Assembly (NCBI GenBank): GCA_014379485.1
Contig: JACMLS010000403.1
Coordinates: 1 to 14,835 of the forward strand
DNA: 14,835 nucleotides
DNA from: Bacteroidia bacterium
GTDB taxonomy: Bacteria; Bacteroidota; Bacteroidia; B-17B0; Aurantibacillaceae
Reading direction: 5' to 3'
The position numbers and the translations under genes are program-made. Shown one piece after another: positions 7,121 to 14,045 of this stretch (its first letter is position 1; the number at the start of each line of letters is the position of its first letter). The notes below the pieces were generated by a model. That model saw nothing but the letters and a program-made list of their open reading frames with translations, did no database searches and had not been told where the DNA came from.

Positions 7121-7588
7121 TTAAAATAATTGGGGGTTAGTGAATAGCGAATAGGCAATAGGGAGGGCCGCTATTGCAATAATGGTTGTGATAATTTTTG
7201 CTATTTTTTTTGTTTTCTTCTTTACTTTTAATTCCAAAACTTTAATAAGTGAAACAAGCATTTTCATTTCCTGTGTAATTGAATCATTCAATTTTTTTAA
7301 TTCTTCTTCTTTTACAAATTCAAGTCTTGTAGCTAAAATAAATCCTGACTCTAACTCATCAAGTGAACCTTTTGCAATTCTTAAAAAATTGAGAAAACTC
7401 TTAGTTGTATTTCTGCCATGTCCTTCTGCAATGTTTAGGGAAACAGAATAAGAAGCCCTTCTAACCTGGCTTGTTAACCCAAAAATCTCGTCAGAAGGAA
7501 ACTTTTTTGTGATTTTATATACCTCAACAGCAATATCAATAGCTCTCTGCCAAACAATTAAATCTTTGTAAGAATTTATTTTACTCAT
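7121..7588 (-). CDS. Four-helix-bundle protein (23S rRNA intervening-sequence/S23 family) with repeat-derived tail
   Basis: A 155-residue protein. Residues 5-90 carry the hallmarks of the IVP/S23 family (TIGR02436): YKDLIVWQRAIDIAVEVY, FPSDEIFGLTSQVRRASYSV, NIAEGHGR and FLRIAKGSLDELE. The family is found inside 23S rRNA intervening sequences and as scattered single genes, and includes Avd of diversity-generating retroelements. Its general function is unsettled, though nucleic-acid binding is documented for Avd. Family members usually end near residue 118-125. Here about 30 residues follow: a lysine-rich stretch, a hydrophobic stretch and NPQLF. Residues 141-152 are read from the bordering inverted repeat (7132-7168), so the frame seems to have lost its stop and run into the repeat. 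The gene sits between sdhA and sdhB in the same direction, so the operon can read through it. No reverse transcriptase or variable repeat is nearby. Confidence 0.9.
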   Translation of the reverse strand: MSKINSYKDLIVWQRAIDIAVEVYKITKKFPSDEIFGLTSQVRRASYSVSLNIAEGHGRNTTKSFLNFLRIAKGSLDELESGFILATRLEFVKEEELKKLNDSITQEMKMLVSLIKVLELKVKKKTKKIAKIITTIIAIAALPIAYSLFTNPQLF

Positions 7589-7645
7589 AATTCAATTTTT
7601 ATAATCTCTAATCCCCTATTCACTATCTCCTATTCCCTATCCCCC
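7132..7645. mobile_element. Putative inserted element: four-helix-bundle gene between inverted heptad repeats
   Basis: The four-helix-bundle gene is bordered by imperfect inverted repeats built of 7-nt units of the form ATAGNGA. The left copy, 7132-7168, begins GGGGGTTAGTGAATAGCGAA. The right copy, 7608-7645, reads on the minus strand beginning GGGGGATAGGGAATAGGAGA. Roughly 25 of the first 32 positions agree. The borders lie within 45 nt of the flanking genes, and sdhA and sdhB are normally adjacent, so the roughly 514-bp unit looks inserted. There is no transposase and I could not identify a target-site duplication. Mobility is inferred from the borders and location. Confidence 0.6.
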
Positions 7646-7648
7646 TTT

Positions 7649-9631
7649 TTATTTATAGTTACGCGCTGCAATTTTAATATTCTCGTAATTCAATTCTTCT
7701 TTATTCAATTCCCAATCAGAAACTCCTTTAAATTCCCAAGCTGCTACATATTTAAACTCCTCATCATTCCGTTTTGCCTCACCACCATCTTCCTGATACT
7801 CTTCACGGAAGTGACCGCCGCATGATTCGTTTCTGTGTAATGCGTCTTTACACATCAACTCTCCCAACTCAATAAAATCTGCAACACGACCTGCTTTTTC
7901 CAATTCCGGATTAAATTCGTTAGCATCTCCGGTTACACGAAGATCTGACCAGAATTCTTTTCTCAGTTGCTGAATTTCTCCGATTGCTTCTGTTAATCCT
8001 TTTGCGTTGCGGGCCATTCCGCATTTGTCCCACATAATTTTTCCGAGACGTTTATGAAAATGATCTACAGATTTTGTTCCTTTTATCGAGAAAAATTTAT
8101 CGATCGTATCCTGAACATTTTTTTCTGCTTCAGCAAAAGCCGGATGGTCTGTTGGAATTGCTTTGGTCCTGATCTCATCTGCAAGATATTCGCCGATGGT
8201 GTATGGAATTACAAAATATCCATCCGCTAAACCTTGCATGAGCGCACTTGCACCTAAACGATTTGCTCCATGATCAGAAAAATTTGCTTCGCCCAATGCG
8301 TATAAACCGGGAATGGTGGTCATTAAATTATAATCTACCCAAAGACCACCCATTGTGTAATGTACTGCCGGATAAATTCTCATTGGCACTTCATACGGAT
8401 TTTCGCCTGTAATTTGTTTATACATATCAAACAGGTTTCCGTATTTCTCTTTCACCACATCCTTTCCTAATGCAATAATTTCTTCTTTAGATGGGCTGTG
8501 CATTCCTTTTTTATTCGCTTCTACTTTTCCGTAACGTTCAAAAGCCGCAGCAAAATCAAGAAACACTGCTAATTTAGATTTACCAACTCCAAAACCGGCA
8601 TCGCATCTTTCTTTTGCTGCACGCGATGCAACATCTCGCGGAACTAAATTTCCGAATGCAGGATATCTTCTTTCTAAATAATAATCTCTTTCATCTTCAG
8701 GAATTGTATTTCCTGCTCTGGTATCTCCTTCTTTTTTCGGCACCCAGATCCTTCCATCGTTACGCAAAGATTCTGACATCAATGTAAGTTTACTCTGATG
8801 ATCTCCGGAAACAGGAATACATGTTGGATGAATTTGTGTGTAACAAGGGTTGGCCATAAATGCGCCGCGCCTGTGTGCTTTCCAGGCAGCAGTTACATTG
8901 CTTCCCATTGCGTTGGTAGAAAGATAAAATACGTTTCCGTACCCGCCTGTACACAATAAAACTGCGTGGCCAAAATGGCTTTCTAATTTTCCGCTTATTA
9001 AATCTCTTGCAATAATTCCTCTCGCTTTTCCATCAATCATCACAACGTCTAACATTTCATGACGTGCGCATAATGTTACTGCACCCATACCCACTTGCCT
9101 TTGCAATGCAGAGTATGCGCCTAATAATAATTGCTGTCCTGTTTGACCCGCTGCGTAAAAAGTTCTTTGCACTTGCGTTCCTCCGAATGAGCGGTTACTT
9201 AAAGTTCCGCCATATTCTCTTGCAAATGGCACGCCTTGTGCAACGCATTGGTCAATAATGTTTCCTGAAACTTCTGCAAGTCGGTGTACGTTTCCTTCTC
9301 TTGCACGATAGTCACCACCTTTAATTGTATCGTAAAACAAACGGTAAACAGAGTCGCCATCGTTCTGGTAATTTTTTGCTGCGTTAATTCCTCCCTGCGC
9401 AGCAATAGAATGTGCGCGGCGTGGCGAATCCTGAAAACAAAATACTTTTACTTTGTAACCCATTTCTGCAAGCGATGATGCTGCCGAAGCGCCTGCAAGA
9501 CCTGAACCTACCACAATAATTTCGAGGCTACGCTTGTTTGCCGGATTAACCAATTTACAATGTCCTTTGTATTCGGACCATTTTTGTTCTATGGGACCTG
9601 CTGGAATTTTTGAATTTAATTTTGAAGACAT
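7649..9631 (-). CDS. sdhA: Succinate dehydrogenase/fumarate reductase flavoprotein subunit
   Basis: This 660-residue catalytic subunit interconverts succinate and fumarate with covalently bound FAD, in the citric acid cycle or fumarate respiration. The nucleotide-binding motif VVGSGLAGASAA has glycines G42, G44 and G47. The covalent flavin site is H74 in RRAHSIAAQGGINAA. The substrate region shows HPT (268-270), and the catalytic arginine lies in PRDVASRAAKERCD (331-344, proton-transfer R337 by analogy). The C-terminal part (about 500-660) has the helical capping features and HRNESCGGHFREEY usual for the family. The length is normal for Bacteroidota. It lies 107 nt after sdhC, with two palindromic repeats in the gap, and upstream of the inserted four-helix-bundle element. 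It could equally be called frdA. Confidence 0.97.
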   Translation of the reverse strand: MSSKLNSKIPAGPIEQKWSEYKGHCKLVNPANKRSLEIIVVGSGLAGASAASSLAEMGYKVKVFCFQDSPRRAHSIAAQGGINAAKNYQNDGDSVYRLFYDTIKGGDYRAREGNVHRLAEVSGNIIDQCVAQGVPFAREYGGTLSNRSFGGTQVQRTFYAAGQTGQQLLLGAYSALQRQVGMGAVTLCARHEMLDVVMIDGKARGIIARDLISGKLESHFGHAVLLCTGGYGNVFYLSTNAMGSNVTAAWKAHRRGAFMANPCYTQIHPTCIPVSGDHQSKLTLMSESLRNDGRIWVPKKEGDTRAGNTIPEDERDYYLERRYPAFGNLVPRDVASRAAKERCDAGFGVGKSKLAVFLDFAAAFERYGKVEANKKGMHSPSKEEIIALGKDVVKEKYGNLFDMYKQITGENPYEVPMRIYPAVHYTMGGLWVDYNLMTTIPGLYALGEANFSDHGANRLGASALMQGLADGYFVIPYTIGEYLADEIRTKAIPTDHPAFAEAEKNVQDTIDKFFSIKGTKSVDHFHKRLGKIMWDKCGMARNAKGLTEAIGEIQQLRKEFWSDLRVTGDANEFNPELEKAGRVADFIELGELMCKDALHRNESCGGHFREEYQEDGGEAKRNDEEFKYVAAWEFKGVSDWELNKEELNYENIKIAARNYK

Positions 9632-9660
9632 ATTTTTGAAATTTTATTTTAAATTTTTTC

Positions 9661-9698
9661 TTTTTTGTCTGAATCGACGGGCTCAGTCTGACAAAAAA
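9661..9698. repeat. Palindromic repeat, degenerate copy A (sdhC-sdhA gap)
   Basis: Arms TTTTTTGTC (9661-9669) and GACAAAAAA (9690-9698) enclose ATCGACGGGCTCAGTCTGAC (9673-9692, overlapping the right arm). Read on the other strand, this matches copies B and C at most positions (GACTGAGCCCGTCGA). It therefore belongs to the same repeat family, inverted relative to copy B. Its arms have drifted but are extended by complementary A/T tracts. Confidence 0.6.
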
Positions 9699-9701
9699 CC
9701 T

Positions 9702-9728
9702 GTCACACTGAGCTCGTCGAAGTGTGAC
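9702..9728. repeat. Palindromic repeat, intact copy B (sdhC-sdhA gap)
   Basis: GTCACACT (9702-9709) and AGTGTGAC (9721-9728) form a perfect 8-bp stem around the loop GAGCTCGTCGA. It starts 3 nt past copy A and lies in the leader between the sdhC stop (9739) and the sdhA start (9631). In the mRNA it would form a hairpin just after the sdhC stop, where it could affect processing or relative expression. No T-run follows, so it is not an obvious terminator. Confidence 0.7.
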
Positions 9729-9738
9729 GTGGAAAGTT

Positions 9739-10404
9739 CTATTTTATCAATCCAAAAGCAATCACCAACGGCATTGCAGCAAAAATTACAGGAACACCAA
9801 TTGCAAAAAGAATTCCTACTTTTCTAACAAGCGGAGAATATTTTCTGTGATTCATTCCCAATGATTGAAATGCGCTTTGAAAGCCGTGCAGTAAGTGATA
9901 CGAAAGTGCTATTACACCAACCATGTAAACAGAAACAAAATACCATTTTGAGAAAACAACTTTCATGTCTTCAAAAGTGTTATGTTCTGTTTCGTTGAAC
10001 ACTGCAATTTTTGTAGGGATCCAGAAGTTTGCCAGATGCACAACCAAAAACATTAACAACAAAGAACCTAAAATACCCATTGAACGCGAGTACCAGCTGC
10101 TGTTTGCGTTACCATTTGTCATTGCATATTTTACCGGGCGAGCTTTATTATTTTTAAGTGTAAGCTGCAAAGCAAGTACCATGTGTGCAATTAAACCTGC
10201 AAAAAGGCCTACTTCCATAATGCGTATTACAATATTGTGCGACATAAAATGTGCGCCTTTATTGAAAGTGGCTCCATGATCATTAAGAAAAATGAGGGAG
10301 TTAAGACTAACGTGCACTACTAAAAACCCGATAAGGAAAAGGCCGGTAAGCCCCATGAGTAATTTTCTGCCAAGGGTAGAGGTGAGAAAGGTTTCTTTGC
10401 TCAT
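9739..10404 (-). CDS. sdhC: Succinate dehydrogenase/fumarate reductase cytochrome b subunit
   Basis: This 221-residue membrane anchor belongs to the single-subunit cytochrome b family (SdhC b558-like, TIGR02046). Five hydrophobic segments are visible at about 13-36, 60-83, 106-129, 152-176 and 194-219. Histidines inside or beside them are candidates for ligands of two hemes: H31, H74, H123, H170 and H173. In this family the subunit passes electrons between the iron-sulfur subunit and menaquinone. I chose the ATG at 10404, giving MSKETFLTSTLGRKLLMG. The frame extends 22 codons further to 10470, but that extension is not family-like and overlaps the promoter candidate at 10440-10470. It is the first gene of the sdh operon. 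No clear Shine-Dalgarno sequence is seen, as is common in this phylum. Confidence 0.95.
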   Translation of the reverse strand: MSKETFLTSTLGRKLLMGLTGLFLIGFLVVHVSLNSLIFLNDHGATFNKGAHFMSHNIVIRIMEVGLFAGLIAHMVLALQLTLKNNKARPVKYAMTNGNANSSWYSRSMGILGSLLLMFLVVHLANFWIPTKIAVFNETEHNTFEDMKVVFSKWYFVSVYMVGVIALSYHLLHGFQSAFQSLGMNHRKYSPLVRKVGILFAIGVPVIFAAMPLVIAFGLIK

Positions 10405-10439
10405 AATAAAAAGAATTGATTGGATTTGGTTGTTACCGA

Positions 10440-10470
10440 CAAATGTATAATTCAAACGGGGGATTAACAA
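10440..10470 (-). promoter_or_regulatory. Promoter candidate of the sdh operon
   Basis: On the minus strand, TTG (10468-10470) is followed after 20 nt by TACATTTG (10440-10447). This matches the Bacteroidota primary-sigma pattern TTG, about 19-20 nt, TAnnTTTG. Transcription would begin near 10433, leaving a leader of about 30 nt before the sdhC ATG at 10404. It supports the shorter sdhC start. Confidence 0.65.
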
Positions 10471-10530
10471 GGAAAAGCAGGAAAGAATTTTGTGCCTGAA
10501 AAGGAAATGTGATTGGGTGGAAATTTATTG

Positions 10531-10579
10531 TAATTGATTGTAATTCATTGGGATGAGCATAGGGTAATTGATTGTAATT
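10531..10579. repeat. 15-nt direct repeats upstream of the sdh promoter
   Basis: TAATTGATTGTAATT occurs at 10531-10545 and again at 10565-10579, a 34-nt period, in a TTG/AATT-rich stretch that also holds partial copies. It lies in the 280-nt gap between the hydrolase stop (10685) and the sdhC start, upstream of the promoter candidate. It could be a duplicated regulator site or simply low-complexity DNA. I see no gene in the gap. Confidence 0.45.
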
Positions 10580-10684
10580 TGTGGCAATTGGTTGTTTGGA
10601 AGCTATTGAGAATGAATAAAAACAAGAATATGACTTGAATCAGGTTTGTTGATGAAAAACAAGAAAAACAATTTTGGTTCATTT

Positions 10685-11551
10685 TTACTTCAGCAAAAAC
10701 GAAATGCTTTTTGCAATAATTTCCTGCGTATCTAAAGGCAGGCGGTTTTCTGTCCACGGATGTTTGCCTCCGAAAGTATGATCGGCTTCTTCCATCATAT
10801 ACAATTCAGAACCGGGAATATTTTTATTCAGTTCAACTGCTTCCTGCCACAAAACAGAATCGTCTTTTTTTCCGTGAAAAATTAAAACCGGAATTTTTAT
10901 TTTTTTTGAAACCGGAACAAGATCCAAGCGATTTATATTCTTTGTAAAATCTTCGTAGAACTGAAAATAGAGCGGAAGATTTTGGCCTGTTCGAAAATTC
11001 TGAACGTAGGCAACTCCATCTCTTCTCCAATCAACCAGCTCAGGCGGATTCATTCTGCTGTAAGTATCACTTATAGCAGCCCAGGTAACAGCTTTTTTTA
11101 CTCTTGCATCTTCTGCAGATTTCAATAAAGTAATTCCTCCGCCTCTGCTGTGTCCAAGCAAAAATAGTTGATCCGTATCAATCTCGTTTTGAAAATCACT
11201 GATTTCTTTTGTCACACTGAGCCCCGTCGAAGTGCGACAAAAGAAATCTATCACAAGCGCCAAATCATCCAGTTCAAGAGAAAAATTATTATTTCCGAAG
11301 GCATCTAAATCTAAAGTTTCGGTAAGATTTTCGGGCGTGGTTCCGTTATACGAAAAATTATATTTTACAAATACAAAACCCGCTTCTGCAAACTCTTTTG
11401 CTACCAAATTAAAATGTCCCCAGTCTTTAAATCCTTTAAAACCATGCGAAAAAATAATGACGGGTTTTTTTACACCGTTCTCAAACCAGCTTACATCCAA
11501 TGTAATTGGTTTACCTTTTGAGCCATCTATTATAAAATTCTCTGTTCTCAT
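10685..11551 (-). CDS. Alpha/beta hydrolase (dienelactone hydrolase/prolyl oligopeptidase-like)
   Basis: A 288-residue, probably cytoplasmic serine hydrolase of unknown substrate. The oxyanion-hole region is FSHGFKGFKDWG (34-45). The nucleophile elbow is GHSRGGG with S135, the acid lies in HGKKDDSV (D230 or D231), and the base is H258 in EADHTFGG. The fold order and length are normal except at residues 105-116 (CRTSTGLSVTKE). That stretch is read from a palindromic DNA repeat (11201-11248) also present between sdhC and sdhA, and it falls just before the beta strand carrying the nucleophile. The frame stays open, so the enzyme may tolerate the extra surface loop. The gene begins 3 nt after the stop of the GT-C-like gene, implying one transcript. 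Start ATG 11549-11551 gives MRTENFIIDGSKGKPI, a family-like beginning. Confidence 0.92.
   Translation of the reverse strand: MRTENFIIDGSKGKPITLDVSWFENGVKKPVIIFSHGFKGFKDWGHFNLVAKEFAEAGFVFVKYNFSYNGTTPENLTETLDLDAFGNNNFSLELDDLALVIDFFCRTSTGLSVTKEISDFQNEIDTDQLFLLGHSRGGGITLLKSAEDARVKKAVTWAAISDTYSRMNPPELVDWRRDGVAYVQNFRTGQNLPLYFQFYEDFTKNINRLDLVPVSKKIKIPVLIFHGKKDDSVLWQEAVELNKNIPGSELYMMEEADHTFGGKHPWTENRLPLDTQEIIAKSISFLLK
11201..11248. repeat. Palindromic repeat copy C, in frame inside the hydrolase gene
   Basis: The arms are GATTTCTTTTGTCACACT (11201-11218) and AGTGCGACAAAAGAAATC (11231-11248): 18 bp with one mismatch, which becomes a G-U pair in the hydrolase mRNA, and a 12-nt loop. The inner part, 11211-11238, is the same repeat as copies A and B. 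It is translated in the hydrolase as residues around 105-116, without a stop or frameshift. Confidence 0.8.
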
Positions 11552-11554
11552 AAT

Positions 11555-13183
11555 CTACTCAATTTGAATTGCACAATACCCTACCGAAGAACGTGAAAAA
11601 TTGCCTTTAAGTATTTTAGAAATCGAAAAGTCATAATACGAAGTTGAAAAATGCTTTGGTTTTGTACGCAGGTAATCATAATTATTTGAGCCCTCGTATT
11701 TTTCTACACCAACCTGCGGCGGATTTTCTTCGTTTTTACTTAAAAAATCCGGAAAAACGATCCAATCTCCTTTCTGCAAAATCTGTTCCATATCACTTGA
11801 CCTGAAACCAAGTTCAAGTGGATGTAATTGCTGAAACTTCATTTGGGGTCTGCTTTTTAAAAACTCTTTTTGCCATTTGGGAATTGAATCTGCCAAAGAA
11901 GAAAAGCAGATTGGGGAATTAATTCCACTGTTTCTTAAAATTGCCGAAGTTCCCATAAGCCAATCTCCGGCAAAAGGCGAATGGCTCATGTAGACAATTA
12001 TTCCGGGAGAAGTTTTTTTTATTTCGGCCGTCATTTTATAAAAACTTTTTACCTGTGCTGAATAGTAACCTGAATTTACGAAAGTATTTTTTGCCTGCCA
12101 AATTGCGAATGAAAAATAAAGTAACACCAGCACATTACTGACTATTGTTGAACGCTGTTTAATGTTTTGAATAGAAAGGGCCGACAAAACCAAGACCAGC
12201 AACAGGCCTGGCACAAGATAATGGTGCTGATCGTCCATGCGAATGCTTTTTAAAAGTATGAGCTGAACCAGGAACCAGGAAAGCGTAAGGATGAAAATTT
12301 TCACAAGACTTCTGCGGGTAATAACATGGTTCCTGTAAAAAAACATGGTAACGGGGGCCAATAAAAAAACCGAAGAGAAAAAAAACTGCCAGGCATTATA
12401 TCCTAAAATTGAAAAAATGCCCTGCTCGTAAGGATAACCATAGATCTTTTTGCTGAATAAAATTATTGAAAGTAGAATAGCGAACGGAATGATAAAAACA
12501 ATAAAACCCTGTTTGTACTCTCGTGTAAATAATTTTTTTTGGGGATTGATAAATAGAAAATCCATTAATCCCACAAAAGGTAAACAGAAAATAAAAGATT
12601 CTTTTACCAAGGCGGAGAAGAGAAAAAGTACAAGCGCAAAATATTTTTCTTTCGCAGTATTGTTTTCACGGTAACGCAGCCAGTGATAAAAACCGGCAAG
12701 CAAAAACAATTCGCCTATGTTTTGTGCGGGCGGTATCAATGTCCACCAGGTTTCATTATTCCTGCCAAAAACATAAACAGCAAGAATGGCAAGTTTGCCT
12801 AATCCTTTTCCTCCAAGTTTCCCTATAATGAGAGACAGAAATAATACTGAGAAAAACAGTATAAAAAGATTCCAGACCCTCCATGAAAAATAATTATCGC
12901 CAAACAAAACGCATTGTGTTTTTGTTATTAACCAACCCATTGGCCTGAATCTGCCAATCTGCGCGTCAATCAAAACAGAACCTGCAAGATTTGGCGTTTG
13001 GTCAAAGAGAGATTTTTTATACGCGGCTTCCATTTTTTCGGGAGCATTCATGGCAATAATGCGATGATCGTCTCCCACAGAAAAAGGCGTATTCAAGACA
13101 GGAAAAATAAGTGCAGCAAACATAACTGTGAGCACAAGGCAAACAATTGCATCAGCAAACAATTTATTTTTTTGAAAGGTCAT
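11555..13183 (-). CDS. GT-C-like polytopic membrane glycosyltransferase-family protein
   Basis: A 542-residue integral membrane protein. About ten hydrophobic helices occupy residues 8-30 and 102-365, and residues about 370-542 form a soluble C-terminal domain with no family I recognise. The first loop outside the membrane carries the acidic motif VGDDHR (D38, D39), followed by GRFRPMGW (77-84). This is the layout of GT-C enzymes (PMT/ArnT-like), which use lipid-linked sugars and an acidic motif in the first periplasmic loop. It may add a sugar to a protein or glycolipid, but the substrate is not indicated and the call rests on topology and short motifs. It is the first gene of a pair with the alpha/beta hydrolase 3 nt downstream, and divergent from rimB. 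No clear promoter matching the Bacteroidota consensus was seen on its side. Confidence 0.88.
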   Translation of the reverse strand: MTFQKNKLFADAIVCLVLTVMFAALIFPVLNTPFSVGDDHRIIAMNAPEKMEAAYKKSLFDQTPNLAGSVLIDAQIGRFRPMGWLITKTQCVLFGDNYFSWRVWNLFILFFSVLFLSLIIGKLGGKGLGKLAILAVYVFGRNNETWWTLIPPAQNIGELFLLAGFYHWLRYRENNTAKEKYFALVLFLFSALVKESFIFCLPFVGLMDFLFINPQKKLFTREYKQGFIVFIIPFAILLSIILFSKKIYGYPYEQGIFSILGYNAWQFFFSSVFLLAPVTMFFYRNHVITRRSLVKIFILTLSWFLVQLILLKSIRMDDQHHYLVPGLLLVLVLSALSIQNIKQRSTIVSNVLVLLYFSFAIWQAKNTFVNSGYYSAQVKSFYKMTAEIKKTSPGIIVYMSHSPFAGDWLMGTSAILRNSGINSPICFSSLADSIPKWQKEFLKSRPQMKFQQLHPLELGFRSSDMEQILQKGDWIVFPDFLSKNEENPPQVGVEKYEGSNNYDYLRTKPKHFSTSYYDFSISKILKGNFSRSSVGYCAIQIE

Positions 13184-13272
13184 CTCTTATTCCGCGAACG
13201 GTATGTTTGAGTGGACGAAAAGAAGTTTATCAGTAAAATGCATAAAAATTCTAAAAGTCCAAGTTAAGCATT

Positions 13273-13301
13273 TTGAATGAAGAATTTTCTGATTATGTTT
13301 G
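13273..13301 (+). promoter_or_regulatory. Promoter candidate for rimB
   Basis: TTG (13273-13275) and TATGTTTG (13294-13301) are separated by 18 nt, close to the Bacteroidota pattern TTG, about 19 nt, TAnnTTTG. Transcription would begin near 13308, about 25 nt before the GTG at 13333. The same TTG could serve as a start codon of the longer frame, but its use as a promoter element argues for the GTG. A second TATGTTTG at 13202-13209 lacks a well-placed TTG. Confidence 0.5.
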
Positions 13302-13332
13302 CTGTGTCAGGAATAATTTTTACTTTCAAAAA

Positions 13333-13803
13333 GTGAAAAAGAAAAGAAAGAAGAAACGTTTGCCAAGAATTGTGGGGCGCAGGGAATTTGTAGATTTTCC
13401 GGCGCTGAACATGAAAAATATTGAGGCAAAAATTGACACAGGCGCTTATACCTGTGCCCTGCATTGCCATACCATTGCAGAAAAAGAATTGGGCGGAAAA
13501 AAAGTGCTTTGTTTTTTTCTGTTAGACCCCTCTCACGAAGAATATCATCAGACAGAGCATGTGTTTTTTGATTACTCTCGCAAAAAAATAAAAAGCTCTT
13601 CAGGAGAATTTGAAGAACGCTACATTATTAAAACCATTGTAAGATTAGGAAGACGAAGAATCCGCACTACCATTTCTTTAACCGACCGCGGCAACATGCG
13701 CTATCCGGTTCTTATTGGAAGAAAACTACTCCGCGGAAAATTTATTGTAGACGTTTCAAGAATGCATACGAATGGAATTTTATTTAAGAAAGCTTTTTTG
13801 TAG
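13333..13803 (+). CDS. rimB: RimB-like retropepsin-fold protease (PF05618, 'ATP-dependent zinc protease' family)
   Basis: About 156 residues from the GTG at 13333; the frame is open up to a TTG at 13273. After a basic N-terminus comes RIVGRREFVDFPAL, then KIDTGAYTCALHCH with the aspartic-protease-like D35-T36-G37. Near the end is DRGNMRYPVLIGRKLLRGKF (118-137) followed by IVDVSR, the family's hallmark. PF05618 proteins are often named zinc proteases, but the fold resembles retropepsins. In Pseudomonas, RimB removes glutamates that RimK adds to ribosomal protein S6. Here rimK follows on the same strand after 242 nt, supporting that role. I chose the GTG because homologues as I recall them begin near there and because the TTG lies in a promoter candidate. 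RimA is not seen. The family call is firm; the exact start is not. Confidence 0.85.
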   Translation: MKKKRKKKRLPRIVGRREFVDFPALNMKNIEAKIDTGAYTCALHCHTIAEKELGGKKVLCFFLLDPSHEEYHQTEHVFFDYSRKKIKSSSGEFEERYIIKTIVRLGRRRIRTTISLTDRGNMRYPVLIGRKLLRGKFIVDVSRMHTNGILFKKAFL

Positions 13804-13842
13804 AAGGAGTAGTGTGATATTAAACACGAAAGATATGAAACT

Positions 13843-14015
13843 ATTGGGTGGAAGATTGGAAAGTTGGAAGAGTGGGGGCGGGTTGTCCTTTTCAAAGAAT
13901 AAAGTTGTAATAAGGTTTTTTTTAACTCAACATTGTCTTAATTTAGTCTATCCTAAAACAGTTCCACTACAGATTCACACACCCAATCTTCCATTCTTCC
14001 AACCTTCCACCCAAT
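13843..14015. repeat. Inverted-repeat element without a gene between rimB and rimK
   Basis: The left arm 13843-13877 begins ATTGGGTGGAAGATTGGAAA. The right arm 13982-14015, read on the minus strand, begins ATTGGGTGGAAGGTTGGAAG. The outer 12 bases are identical and the rest largely so after one 1-nt gap. The arms are built of short purine-rich units (GGAAGATT/GTTGGAAG) and enclose about 104 nt of AT-rich DNA in which I see no gene. The architecture resembles the borders of the four-helix-bundle element at 7132-7645, though the unit sequence differs. It fills most of the 242-nt rimB-rimK gap and would form a long hairpin if transcribed. Confidence 0.65.
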
Positions 14016-14045
14016 TATAAAACATTTTTTAAAATTAAGGACCCC

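Noticed and set aside
7121..7180. The hydrophobic C-terminus of the four-helix-bundle protein as a real membrane anchor.
   Set aside because: Much of the tail beyond residue 140 is read from the border repeat and the family is soluble, so the hydrophobicity is more likely accidental.
7121..7588. The four-helix-bundle gene as Avd of a diversity-generating retroelement.
   Set aside because: No reverse transcriptase, template repeat or variable repeat is nearby. The match is to the wider IVP/S23 family.
9702..9728. The hairpin between sdhC and sdhA as an intrinsic terminator.
   Set aside because: There is no T-run after the stem on the minus strand and sdhA must be co-expressed with sdhC. The same sequence also occurs inside a coding region.
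10405..10470. A 22-codon N-terminal extension of sdhC starting at 10470.
   Set aside because: The sequence is unlike SdhC N-termini and overlaps both elements of the promoter candidate. The internal ATG at 10404 gives a family-like start.
10531..10579. The direct repeats as part of a CRISPR array.
   Set aside because: There are only two 15-nt AT-rich copies, with a 19-nt spacer and no cas genes.
13277..13336. A 19-codon ORF (MKNFLIMFAVSGIIFTFKK) overlapping the rimB GTG by the bases GTGA, like a leader peptide or a frameshifted signal peptide.
   Set aside because: It starts upstream of the likely transcription start (about 13308) and contains the TATGTTTG element. RimB-family proteins are cytoplasmic and need no signal peptide.
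13804..14045. Short frames across the rimB-rimK gap, such as 13772-14020.
   Set aside because: They are readings of the inverted repeat arms and overlap the end of rimB in another frame, with no recognisable protein features.
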